A DNA stretch of 64,000 nucleotides, from the NCBI GenBank assembly GCA_051877855.1, contig JBJEJH010000061.1:122981-186980 (forward strand). Direction: 5' to 3'. Every line of letters starts with the position of its first letter. The stretch's first letter is position 1. The stretch is from MGBC120314 sp051877855 (GTDB lineage Bacteria; Bacillota; Clostridia; Lachnospirales; Lachnospiraceae). Shown here piece by piece: positions 51,271 to 60,563 of this stretch. Both the position numbers and the translations under genes were made by a program. Below the pieces are notes generated by a model, which was not told the origin of the DNA, did no database searches, and saw only the letters and a program-made list of their open reading frames with translations.

Positions 51271-53769
51271 TTACTTAAAATCAGCTTCCACAAGAATTGT
51301 GTATTCCTTATCATCAATCTTTTTCTTCTTCACACCACCAAAAAGTTTCTTTGATGCGCGACGATTTGCATTTTCAATCGCTTCATCCACAACGTCACGA
51401 ACATCCTCAAGACTCACGCCATCCTCACTGGAATGAATCTCATCAATTCTGAGGTACAACTGAAGAAGAGCCTTCTCATCAATGGTGTACTGACATTTAT
51501 CTGCATAACGCTTACACATCTCAACCAACTCATTAACCGTAAACTGTTTATAAGAAATCCGATGGTTGAACTTCTCAATCAACTCCGGATTGTTCTTCAA
51601 CAATTCATTAATCTCGCTCTCAGAATCCTCCAGGATAATAAGAAGCTCCTGAGTATCACTTTCCATAACCTGAATCATTTCAAGTATACGCTGACGGTCA
51701 ATCACACCGGCCTCTTCAATAATGAGTGCCGCACCAAGAAGTTTACTTATGGAACGCTCGATACCCCTCTGGTTAATATTATCACCCGTAGTTCTTGCAA
51801 TCTTTCGCACATTCTCCGGATAAAGTGTATTCAGGGCCTTTACAATATTAATTGCAAGAGAGGTCTTATCTGAACTTCGATTTCCCGAAATCACAATGTT
51901 GCCAATTCCGGAAGTTCCCATCTTATCTTCATGCTTGGTACTTTCAAAATACTCACCGATCTGTGCTTCCAGACCTGCAACAAGACTATATTTAACAAAA
52001 TATCTCTTCACTTCAAACGGAATCTCATATACGCGATCGATTTCCGGCTGGAACGGACGTAATGTTACCTTATCCTTCACCGGAGCCGTATATTCCTCAG
52101 AATACTCCGGCATATCCATTCTGGCATCAAACTGTGCTGCCCTGGTCTCATTAGCAAGGGCTGCCTCCACCATCGCCATAGTAGATTCAATATCCTGTGT
52201 ACCTTCCATATTCTGTGCATTCGACATCATCGAAGAACTCTGTTCCTTCTTCATGCCGAAGTTCTGATCCATGGTTGCCGCAGCCTCTACAACAGCGGTA
52301 TTGATTGCCTGTGTATCCACACGAATGGTCTCTCCCATCGTCATATCCTCACCGGATATTTCAGGCGCAGCCTCAACCTCCGGAGCCGTCGTTTCATTAG
52401 CAGGCTCGTTTATACCACCCTCTTGTGGGGCAGTACCAATTGCAGCATCGGTTGTAGCATCGGTTGCAACATCCATCGCAGTTCCCGCAGCATCCACTGA
52501 AGAACTATCTACTTCAACCTGTTGTGCGTTCTGACTTGCACTCTGTTCTGCCATAGTTTCTTCCACTACGCTAAGATCAATTGTCCCGGTTGCCGCAAGG
52601 ATACCGGACTTCTTTTTAGCCTCATCAGTGTCAACTTCATCCACGATCTGGGCAAATGCAACATCCTCCTCTTTTGGAGTATTGGTTTCCATAATTTCAG
52701 AAACATTCGCTGCTATATCATTCTCTACAGTATTCTCTGTCACAACATTTGCTGCTGCACGCATAGCCTCCCGCTGACCACGAATCTCCTCCACAGGGAT
52801 CTCTCTCGTAGCACCCATCAAGTCCGCATCATCCGCACCCTGTACATCGGAGGAACTCTGCACAACCTCTGTATTCTGCTGAGAATATTCATTCTGTGGC
52901 ACACCACTCTGCGTATCATACATCTCCTGCTGTGGTGCAAGACTCTGGGTATCATACATTCCCTGCTGTGGTGCAAAACTCTGAGTATCGTACATTCCCT
53001 GCTGTGGTGCAAGACTCTGGGTGTCGTACATTCCCTGCTGTGGTGCAAAACTCTGAGTATCGTACATTCCCTGCTGTGGCGCGAAACTCTGGGTATCGTA
53101 CATTCCCTGCTGCGGTGCAATGCCCTGAGTGTCATACACATTCTGCGCACCATAAGCATTCTTCTCAGCCATAGTGGTCTGTGCCTTACCCGGAACCGGT
53201 GAAAGGAGTTCATTCTTTAACGCCATCGCCTTCTCCACCGCACTACCGGTCTCGAACTGTTCTATGATCTGTGTACACAGATATACACACTTCTCATTCT
53301 GTCCGGTCTTCGCATACAAATCCGCCAAAATGCAGGAATATTTCTCATCCAGTGAACGCTTGGTATACTCCTCAAGATATCGAATCAACTCGGATTTCTT
53401 TGCACCCTGCACGGCCTTAAGCTCATACATCAATTCATATCTCTTGATATCCTTTGGCGCCGCAAGAAGAAACTCATCGTACAATTCCTCTGCATCATCA
53501 ATCTCTTCCAGGCGAATCAACACCTTGGTCAATTTGTAGAGCAGTTTCTTACCACCAAGATTACGATTATAGGCAAGAGTACAGAAATACTTTACGTCTT
53601 CCAGTCTTCCGACGGCCTCGTAAAGATTACTCAGCATGGCAATGTATTTCCATTCCTTAAGGCGTTTAAAATCCATCTTATCCGCAATTCGAACCGCCTC
53701 ATCATAGTCCTGCTGCAAATATGCTCTTCTTATTTTATCCAAATTTCCATAAAAATCATTATTATTCAT
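51271..53769 (-). CDS. TPR-like / tandem-repeat / degenerate AAA (SpoVK-like) protein
   Basis: 832 residues in three parts. Residues 1-190 are helical repeats of TPR type (AYLQQDYDEAVRIADKM, LYAKTGQNEKCVYLCTQI). Residues 211-294 are seven 12-residue repeats of the type MYDTQSFAPQQG, followed by a long acidic, Ala/Glu/Thr-rich disordered region to about 560. Residues about 580-800 resemble a CbxX/SpoVK AAA domain, but the P-loop reads SGNRSSDKTS (normal glycines lost, Lys and Thr kept) and the Walker B reads ALIIEEAG (Glu for Asp). FNHRISYKQFTVNELVEM matches the sensor/arginine region. It has its own promoter and follows the condensin operon. Function is unknown; a scaffold or regulator is plausible. 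Confidence 0.75.
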   Translation of the reverse strand: MNNNDFYGNLDKIRRAYLQQDYDEAVRIADKMDFKRLKEWKYIAMLSNLYEAVGRLEDVKYFCTLAYNRNLGGKKLLYKLTKVLIRLEEIDDAEELYDEFLLAAPKDIKRYELMYELKAVQGAKKSELIRYLEEYTKRSLDEKYSCILADLYAKTGQNEKCVYLCTQIIEQFETGSAVEKAMALKNELLSPVPGKAQTTMAEKNAYGAQNVYDTQGIAPQQGMYDTQSFAPQQGMYDTQSFAPQQGMYDTQSLAPQQGMYDTQSFAPQQGMYDTQSLAPQQEMYDTQSGVPQNEYSQQNTEVVQSSSDVQGADDADLMGATREIPVEEIRGQREAMRAAANVVTENTVENDIAANVSEIMETNTPKEEDVAFAQIVDEVDTDEAKKKSGILAATGTIDLSVVEETMAEQSASQNAQQVEVDSSSVDAAGTAMDVATDATTDAAIGTAPQEGGINEPANETTAPEVEAAPEISGEDMTMGETIRVDTQAINTAVVEAAATMDQNFGMKKEQSSSMMSNAQNMEGTQDIESTMAMVEAALANETRAAQFDARMDMPEYSEEYTAPVKDKVTLRPFQPEIDRVYEIPFEVKRYFVKYSLVAGLEAQIGEYFESTKHEDKMGTSGIGNIVISGNRSSDKTSLAINIVKALNTLYPENVRKIARTTGDNINQRGIERSISKLLGAALIIEEAGVIDRQRILEMIQVMESDTQELLIILEDSESEINELLKNNPELIEKFNHRISYKQFTVNELVEMCKRYADKCQYTIDEKALLQLYLRIDEIHSSEDGVSLEDVRDVVDEAIENANRRASKKLFGGVKKKKIDDKEYTILVEADFK
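52888..53139 (-). repeat. 36-bp tandem repeat inside the AAA-like gene
   Basis: Seven in-frame 36-bp units encode VYDTQGIAPQQG, five near-identical MYDTQS(F/L)APQQ(G/E) units and a diverged MYDTQSGVPQNE. Inner units differ by a few bases only, so the number of copies may vary among strains without changing the frame. Confidence 0.92.
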
Positions 53770-53802
53770 GACTTATGCCACCTTCTGCATATAGATGAGA
53801 TA

Positions 53803-53831
53803 AGTTTATCACACTCTATATTCCTTGTCAA
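53803..53831 (-). promoter_or_regulatory. Promoter of the TPR/AAA-like gene
   Basis: Minus-strand TTGACA (53826-53831) and TAAACT (53803-53808) with 17-base spacing, 34 bases before the ATG. It separates this gene from the condensin operon, which ends at 53909 without a strong terminator. Confidence 0.65.
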
Positions 53832-53908
53832 AATTTTAGGCTACATTTTTGTAACAAATTTGTAATATTAATGCACAAAACCATATATTCCCAAAATCTG
53901 TTCCTTGT

Positions 53909-56900
53909 TTAGAACAGGCTTTCCTGACTGTATTCAAGCTTCGTATATTCCATCACATCTTGCGGCACCTGACTGCGGTAATCCACCACAACCGTCTGCT
54001 GCCGCCCATTGACCAGCTTCTGCCCAAGAATGTAATTCACATCGAATTTTCCGGTAATGGCCGGAGTTACCCCTCGTGCCGGAACAATAAGCTGGACATG
54101 ATTCGTCTTTAACAGCTTGAAAATCGGTTCCCAGATATAGATATCCTTTGCCGCACCAAAAGGATTGTCAATAAATACCACTTTACCAATGGCGGATGCT
54201 TCCTTTCCCGCCGCATTAATATTGGAAATGTAGTTAATAATCGCAATCAGGAACTGGATATAAATACCCTGGGATTGTCCCGTACTTCCAACTGCTTCCT
54301 CATAACGAAGATACTTGCTCTGATCCTTGATTCTTTCACGCTTGTAGAGATTCAGACGAATCTGATTCATATCCGTCACAATCACGGAGAACAACTTCTT
54401 CCAGGCCAGCCGTCCCTTAATGTACTGAATACGCTCCTCATCCGTCTTAAAGCTCTCAGAAAGCAGAACGGTTTCGTTAATATAATTCGACATACGTTCC
54501 TTGTAGAATTCTTCCTTCACATAAGGAATGTTCAGCCCAATCATTGAAATTACTTCATCATCCAGGGTTATTTTCGACAGTTTCGGCAAACGATCCAACT
54601 CTGCCTTAATATTGGTGCAGGTCTGGATACAGCGGCTCTCGAAGTTCTCTTTAATACGCTCCATATCCTCAATACCTTTTTCCACACGTTCCCTCTCAAG
54701 AAGGATACATTCACAGGTATCTTTGATATTCTTTGCCATTTCCTCGATTTGAGCCACACTGTCCGGAACTTCCACACTGCGGTCAATTTCCTCCGCCAGA
54801 TCAAAGGCTTTGCAATCCTTTAACTGATCCATGATCCTGCGTTTTTCCTTAGCAAACTCTTCTCTCTTGCGATATTCATTGCGCAAAAGTTTATCAAAAC
54901 GTTTCTGAATTTCTTCGTATCCCTGCAATTTTTCAATATCTGCAGCCCCTGCATAAGGCATCTCCTCAGGAACATGAACACCGGAATTTTCCAGCATACG
55001 CTCCAGATCTCGATCAATAACCGTAAGATTTCCAAGAATTTTCTGCTGATCCCTAAGCTTGCGATCTAATTCCGATATTCTCGCTCCGATTTCCTTGCAA
55101 AGGACGGTGTGTTCGGCAATAAACTGTCTTGTATTGTCACATTCAAAGAGCTCGAATTCTCCATACTTTTCCCTGATCATAGAACGGGCATGGAACAAAG
55201 CGCCATCCATTCGGTTCATCTGTGCATTCTGCGCCTCATTTTCACTGCGAAGCCGGCTCATTTCTTCCCGGATGGAACGAAGTCTCTGCTGAAGAATGCC
55301 CGCATCTTCCGCCACCGGTTCCTTAAGTCTCTCCTCAATTTCCTGAAGGCTATACCCACGCTTCGTGATTTCACGCATATATTTGCTGATACTGTCATCA
55401 TAAGCTGCAATAAGCGTCTTCTTGTCCATCACATCCGAAGTCTCATGATGGACAACCTCCAAAAGTCCCTTCATACGAACCACTAATTCCTCGTAATCCA
55501 ATTCCTCTTCCAGAGCCTTCTGTCCTTCCGTATAGTAACTCTCAAAAACCTCTTTCCACTGTGTTCTGGTACATTCAAGCTGTTCCTGTACCTTCGCCCT
55601 ACGGGCTGTCTCATCCTGTAAGGCATCGCCACACTTTACAAAGGATGCACGGTATTCCTCACAAAGTACCTTCTCCTTCTTAAGTTCTTCCACCAATTCT
55701 TTATGCTGTCGGCGAAGCCCTTCCAGTTCTCTCCACTGTCCATCCGCATTTTCAAGCACTTCAAGATCCTTCCCGATGCGCTCCAGTGCTTTCTGATGAT
55801 CTTCCCGTTGTTCCCTGATTCTTTGCAGTTCTTCCCGGGTGTGTTCCTCCTTTGTACGCATTTGTGCCATCAATTCCTGCTGTGCATTTATTCGTTCCTG
55901 CACATCTTCCAGATTCACCCCTGCGGACTGCTTTTCCCTTCCTGTAATATCCAGAGTAAATAAGTAATCTTCCCAAAGCACGTCCTGACTTCTCTTCAGT
56001 CTCTTTAGTTCTTCTTCTGCAGTGTATAACTCACTCTGCATAGAATCCAGTTCAGCAGCGACCTTGCCTGGGTCTGTCAAAAAGGACAGATCCTTTGTAC
56101 CAAATACAATATAATCCGCACTTGCCGCATGGCGTGTATCACGAAGAATCATCTCACTGATAATCGGAACAATATAGGAAGAATGTGAGAAATTGCGAAG
56201 ATTAACATCCTCTTTCACACGATCAAAATCACCTTTGATAACAAAACTATAATCCAGAAACGGTATTCGCCGGGACACATCGCGGCGCTGTGAGTCCGTC
56301 AAAGTCCCGTACCATTCATAACCATGCATTACATCTTCTCCATAGGTGTCATACAGGTAGTTTTCCACCTTCTGATACTGCTCCCCGTCCAACATATAAC
56401 GTCCCTGAGAGAGATTATTTACATACTCCTGCATGGAATGGATACTTAACTCTTTCTCTGCAATCTCACGGATGGAATTCTTATAACGGTTGTAAATATT
56501 TAGAGAGAGACGATCCACGGACATTTCGCCATATACATTCACCAATGCCTGAATCTTGTCTTTGTCCCGCTGTGTAAGACCGCTTTCTTTTTGAAGACCA
56601 CTTTCCTCATACTGTAACACACGAAGATCTGCCTGTGCCTCATTTAATGCATGGCGCTCCTCTTCCAGGCGGTTGCGAAGGCTCTCCTCCTGTGCCCGGT
56701 CCTTTTCCGCAGTCTCCTGCAATTCCTGTTCCTTTGTTCTGGTTTTTTCAATCGCCTCCGGCAACTGTTCCGGCACCAGAACCGGACTTTCCTTCAGGCT
56801 TACAGCCAATTTTTCTTCACACTGACGGATACGTTCTGCCAGAGAACCCACCGTTCCCTGTGAAACCGCCGATTTGATTTCCAACTCTTCCTTCACTCTG

Positions 56901-58303
56901 CGAAGGCGGTCATAATCCTCCTGAGATTCATGCACTTTCTCAGAAAGTTCCTGTAACTGTTTTTCATAACGGGCAATCTGTGGTTCTAAGAGTTCATGAG
57001 CCCTTGCCGCAATGGATCGAATTTCTTCATAAATGTCCCCATGTTCACGCATGCGGTTATCCATAGCAAGCACAACTTCCTGCTTTAATCCCTCATATTT
57101 TTTAAGATCACGATAGGAATTGATACACTCCACCAGACGAATCTGGTCATTAATATCATTTTCCTGCTCCACCAAAGTCTGAATCTTCTCGGCAAATTCT
57201 TTCACCAAAGCCTGGAGATTGACCAATTCCTTCTCATCGTCAATAATCTTTGCAATGGCAATCTGTCGGTCCTCCCGCTTATAATCATCCTCCAGTGTAT
57301 TCTTACATTCCTCCGCCTTGGCAAGTTCTTCCTCCATATTTTCTAAGACCTTGCGGCACAATGCCAGCTTATCCAGAAGCTGATTCTTTAAATCATCCTT
57401 CTCCGCCTGATAATCCTTAAATGTCAGAATCTTTTCAGACAATTCCTCCATCAGGGCGATCTGGTGATCAAAAATATTAATTTCTTCTTTTCTTCGGGAC
57501 AATTCAACGATTCGATCCTTAATATCCAAAAGAGTTCTGGCCATTCCATTGTCTTCGGCATCCGCGTCTTCTACACGATTACCGATCTGGTTGTTAAAGG
57601 ATTTCTGAATGATTTCTTCAATCAGAAGATCCTCCACCACTTTACGTCCGGTCTTATAATTATTTTCAAAATAGGTTCTCACATGACCTTCCGTCTTATT
57701 GATGCCGCGGATGATCTCCCACTCACTTTCAAACAGTCCGTACTGACTGATGAAATTCTGATAATCCCCCTTACGCTCAAAGATATATGCCTCTACACCG
57801 TGATCCTTCTTCTCCAGATCACGTAAATAACTTTTTAGTCCATTGTAAGTAACCCTCTCACCGTCTTTAGAGAGAGGAAGATTCTTAATATCATTATCAC
57901 CAAACTCACGGTAGAAGATACAATAATTAAAGTACTCGATACTGGCGGATTCGCGGTTGCTCTCCTCCGGATTATCCCTGCCCTTACGGGCGCAGAATCC
58001 CGTGGTCATATATTTAAAATTATCCCGCTGATAACAAGGATCCAGCTTCCACTCCACCAGAGAATGAATCGTATTACTGCCGCTGGAAGTACGGAATAAC
58101 TTCTCCACCGGCTGTTTCTCATCAAGGGTACAGTTCGGAATAAGGTTTTGTAACAGAAGAAGCATCAACACACTCTTACCGCCACCATTGGCGAGATCAT
58201 AGATGGTATTCTTTCCGGAAAAACGCATCATAAAATCATCATAGAACTGGGTGCCAAAATTATATTTAACATTATTGACCCTGATACGATTAATATGGGG
58301 CAT
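53909..58303 (-). CDS. SMC-like condensin ATPase (MukB/JetC type)
   Basis: 1464 residues. The N-terminal head has a Walker A, LANGGGKSVLM (Lys43). About 270-590 and 760-1300 are long coiled coils rich in Glu, Lys, Arg and Leu, separated by a globular hinge at about 600-750. The C-terminal head has an ABC-type signature STGQSQG (1340-1346) and a Walker B VVFIDNPFGAAKD with Asp1379 followed by Asn, where the catalytic Glu is expected. The order head-coil-hinge-coil-head and the two small partner genes upstream identify a MukBEF/Wadjet JetC-like SMC. The start overlaps the preceding stop (TAATG). It should load on and move or compact DNA with its kleisin partner. Confidence 0.85.
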   Translation of the reverse strand: MPHINRIRVNNVKYNFGTQFYDDFMMRFSGKNTIYDLANGGGKSVLMLLLLQNLIPNCTLDEKQPVEKLFRTSSGSNTIHSLVEWKLDPCYQRDNFKYMTTGFCARKGRDNPEESNRESASIEYFNYCIFYREFGDNDIKNLPLSKDGERVTYNGLKSYLRDLEKKDHGVEAYIFERKGDYQNFISQYGLFESEWEIIRGINKTEGHVRTYFENNYKTGRKVVEDLLIEEIIQKSFNNQIGNRVEDADAEDNGMARTLLDIKDRIVELSRRKEEINIFDHQIALMEELSEKILTFKDYQAEKDDLKNQLLDKLALCRKVLENMEEELAKAEECKNTLEDDYKREDRQIAIAKIIDDEKELVNLQALVKEFAEKIQTLVEQENDINDQIRLVECINSYRDLKKYEGLKQEVVLAMDNRMREHGDIYEEIRSIAARAHELLEPQIARYEKQLQELSEKVHESQEDYDRLRRVKEELEIKSAVSQGTVGSLAERIRQCEEKLAVSLKESPVLVPEQLPEAIEKTRTKEQELQETAEKDRAQEESLRNRLEEERHALNEAQADLRVLQYEESGLQKESGLTQRDKDKIQALVNVYGEMSVDRLSLNIYNRYKNSIREIAEKELSIHSMQEYVNNLSQGRYMLDGEQYQKVENYLYDTYGEDVMHGYEWYGTLTDSQRRDVSRRIPFLDYSFVIKGDFDRVKEDVNLRNFSHSSYIVPIISEMILRDTRHAASADYIVFGTKDLSFLTDPGKVAAELDSMQSELYTAEEELKRLKRSQDVLWEDYLFTLDITGREKQSAGVNLEDVQERINAQQELMAQMRTKEEHTREELQRIREQREDHQKALERIGKDLEVLENADGQWRELEGLRRQHKELVEELKKEKVLCEEYRASFVKCGDALQDETARRAKVQEQLECTRTQWKEVFESYYTEGQKALEEELDYEELVVRMKGLLEVVHHETSDVMDKKTLIAAYDDSISKYMREITKRGYSLQEIEERLKEPVAEDAGILQQRLRSIREEMSRLRSENEAQNAQMNRMDGALFHARSMIREKYGEFELFECDNTRQFIAEHTVLCKEIGARISELDRKLRDQQKILGNLTVIDRDLERMLENSGVHVPEEMPYAGAADIEKLQGYEEIQKRFDKLLRNEYRKREEFAKEKRRIMDQLKDCKAFDLAEEIDRSVEVPDSVAQIEEMAKNIKDTCECILLERERVEKGIEDMERIKENFESRCIQTCTNIKAELDRLPKLSKITLDDEVISMIGLNIPYVKEEFYKERMSNYINETVLLSESFKTDEERIQYIKGRLAWKKLFSVIVTDMNQIRLNLYKRERIKDQSKYLRYEEAVGSTGQSQGIYIQFLIAIINYISNINAAGKEASAIGKVVFIDNPFGAAKDIYIWEPIFKLLKTNHVQLIVPARGVTPAITGKFDVNYILGQKLVNGRQQTVVVDYRSQVPQDVMEYTKLEYSQESLF

Positions 58304-59010
58304 TACTCCTCCTCCTTTCCTCTTAAGACCTCATGGATTCTTCCCTTGTAGTTATCAAAATAATTCTCGATCAGTGCACGGAACCGGTTCGTAGGATAAT
58401 AACGACCCTCGACCTGTGTCAATAATTTCTGATCTTCTAAGAAATTACATACAATCTTTACATAGCCGGACTTGGAGTTACGTGCTGCCCGGACATCATT
58501 CAGATCCTCCACCGACATAGCCTGCAAATCATGCCACATCAGGGCAATCTGTTTGAAACTGTTCTCCTCCACCTCATCTAAAATCAACCCGGAGGACAGG
58601 TCCACGATACTGCTGACACTACCATCCACCGTGGCAATGATATCCTCCAGCTTCACAAACTCCACGTAATTATAAGTCGTGGTATCCGTGTAGAACTGCA
58701 TAATAATGTTATAAATAATATAGTAACACAGGAACAATTCCTTATTCACCTTAAGTCCCAGAATCTTACGAAGTTCCTCGTTCGTATACCCAAAGATACG
58801 GTTATTCTCCCCCGGGCTCACATAGAGAGCGTATTGAAACTCATAGATATCCAGATTCATTTTCTTTAAACAAGCGTGAACCATGGTATACACTTCACTG
58901 TTGGCATTGTACTCTTCATACAGCGCAATATTGGAATTCTTCGAAATATCCTCACCATTAATCAGCTTGGACACAATATCTAATGCCCGGTCTAAATTGC
59001 GTTCCTCCAC
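58303..59010 (-). CDS. Condensin accessory subunit (MukE/JetB-like, DUF6063-like)
   Basis: 235 residues, mostly helical with a winged-helix-like end (VKIVCNFLEDQKLLTQVEGRYYPTNRFRALIENYF). It contains RALDIVSKLINGEDI at the start and NEELRKILGLKVNKELFLCYYI in the middle. Position between kleisin and SMC genes, size and fold pattern fit the MukE/JetB (KITE-type) subunit that bridges kleisin and SMC heads. I associate this family with DUF6063. The GTG start is two bases after the kleisin stop and the stop overlaps the SMC start, so the three proteins are made together. Confidence 0.78.
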   Translation of the reverse strand: MEERNLDRALDIVSKLINGEDISKNSNIALYEEYNANSEVYTMVHACLKKMNLDIYEFQYALYVSPGENNRIFGYTNEELRKILGLKVNKELFLCYYIIYNIIMQFYTDTTTYNYVEFVKLEDIIATVDGSVSSIVDLSSGLILDEVEENSFKQIALMWHDLQAMSVEDLNDVRAARNSKSGYVKIVCNFLEDQKLLTQVEGRYYPTNRFRALIENYFDNYKGRIHEVLRGKEEE

Positions 59011-59012
59011 GA

Positions 59013-60542
59013 TTATTCACCCTTCCTTTCAAAAATAACATTCGTAACCTGAATTCCGTTTAATACAATTTCTTCCAGTTCTTCTTCCCCGGACATGACA
59101 ATATCAAATCTTAAGCTCCGATACTGTTCATTTTCTGCAATAAGTTCTCCGGTAATCCCCTCCAGGAAGGTCACATCACCGGATTTCCTATTAAAATCAT
59201 AATTCTTCTTCTGGCATAAATGTACCAGAAAAGCATAGTAGTCATTATTTCTGTAAATCTTCTCGGAGTATTCCTCCGCCAGATCATCCGTAAATTCCTT
59301 CAATGAGAATCGTTCCTTCACCAGAAGACGATCCATGAGTTTTCGCATAAACACACCGAAATTGTGATTCATACGTTTCTCTTCCACCTCGTCCGGGAAG
59401 ATAATTTCCTCTTCTTCCCGAATCTCCTCCGTCTCGATTCTTTCCACCCGTTCCGGACGATAGCTTAACATATCATCAATCATCAGTAGATTAAAGCTCT
59501 TGCGGATATTGATATCCAATAAAGGCTCCACCATCATAGAAAGTAAATTTGCATCATCTGTCTTAATCATTCGTGCCAGGAGATTACGGAAATCAAATCC
59601 ATTACGCAGCTTACGAAGTTTTGCCTTGCGAATAATCTCGTCCGCCTTAAGCGACAGTTCCGTACAAGCTGTAAGCAGCTGACTGTGCTTGTTCATGGCA
59701 ATCTTAAGCTGGGTTGCCAGCTGATATATATCATTAATCGTTCTATAGTAAGCCTCATTCTTCTCATTTTCCTGTTCCGCACGTTCCAGGGTTGCCTGAA
59801 TCAGTTCAGAGTTTTTAATGAACAACTTCTCCTCTTCCTCAAACCAGCGCATACCATTTGCAACGAAATCCTCATAGGCCTCAATTCCGGAGAATACGTC
59901 GATTGAAAGCATGGACACAACTTCATTTTTGCGGTATTTTAAACGGCTCACCTCGTTGTTAATTCGGGCAATGACCTCGGTACCTCCCTTGAAGTTTTTG
60001 GCCTTGATTAACTTCTCCAACAGAAGCTGCTGCACACTAATTTTACTCTGATCCTTAATTTCCTTGGTATCCAGATAAAACTCGATAGCATCCGAAGTAA
60101 TACTGTACCACACATTTTCATCCTTCACACTGCTCTCGATCAATTTCACACGGGAGGTGCGCTTCTTCTTATCAATGGGATCATAGTATTCATAAACAAA
60201 TGGATGACCATCATTCTTGATCTTATCAAAGATATACTGTGCCACCTCATCATACTCTTCCTGGGTGTATTCCACGTCAAAATCCCTGCGAATACACTCT
60301 GTGATAAATTCCCGATATTCTTTGTAAAGGACATCCTTCTCCTGAAAATTATTCTGCTCAATAAAAAAACGCAGGATCGCCATCAACAGATATCCCATAT
60401 CCAGAGCACCGTATGTTCCTTCCTTAAACAAAGAAAAGGAATTATCACACAATTGAAAGAAAGGATAATATTTCTTTAAATTAACCATTCTCTCACGATG
60501 TTCTGAAATAATATCATTGATAAATACTAATTCCTGCGCCAT
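59013..60542 (-). CDS. Condensin kleisin subunit (MukF/JetA-like)
   Basis: 509 residues. An N-terminal winged-helix-like region (residues 1-150) is followed by a middle helical region with ISVQQLLLEKLIKAKNFKGGTEVIARINNEVSRLKYRKNEV, a coiled-coil-like helix (LERAEQENEKNEAYY) and an acidic linker (EEIREEEEIIFPDEVEE). A C-terminal winged-helix region with LLVKERFSLKEFTDDLAEEY ends the protein. This is the layout of MukF/JetA kleisins; I recognise it as JetA-family. It starts 21 bases after recR with GAAAGGAAA upstream and is co-transcribed with it. It would bind two SMC heads and the small subunit. Confidence 0.82.
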   Translation of the reverse strand: MAQELVFINDIISEHRERMVNLKKYYPFFQLCDNSFSLFKEGTYGALDMGYLLMAILRFFIEQNNFQEKDVLYKEYREFITECIRRDFDVEYTQEEYDEVAQYIFDKIKNDGHPFVYEYYDPIDKKKRTSRVKLIESSVKDENVWYSITSDAIEFYLDTKEIKDQSKISVQQLLLEKLIKAKNFKGGTEVIARINNEVSRLKYRKNEVVSMLSIDVFSGIEAYEDFVANGMRWFEEEEKLFIKNSELIQATLERAEQENEKNEAYYRTINDIYQLATQLKIAMNKHSQLLTACTELSLKADEIIRKAKLRKLRNGFDFRNLLARMIKTDDANLLSMMVEPLLDINIRKSFNLLMIDDMLSYRPERVERIETEEIREEEEIIFPDEVEEKRMNHNFGVFMRKLMDRLLVKERFSLKEFTDDLAEEYSEKIYRNNDYYAFLVHLCQKKNYDFNRKSGDVTFLEGITGELIAENEQYRSLRFDIVMSGEEELEEIVLNGIQVTNVIFERKGE

Positions 60543-60563
60543 TTTATTTCCTTTCGTATTCTC

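Noticed and set aside
52888..53139. CRISPR-like array
   Set aside because: The repeats are directly adjacent 36-bp coding units with no spacers and stay in frame in the host gene.
52522..53202. 226-residue plus-strand reading frame opposite the repeat region
   Set aside because: It is an antisense shadow of the 36-bp repeats, with a low-complexity product and no ribosome binding site.
53909..60542. Complete Wadjet plasmid-defence system
   Set aside because: The nuclease subunit JetD is missing and the surroundings are core replication/repair genes, so only the condensin part can be claimed.
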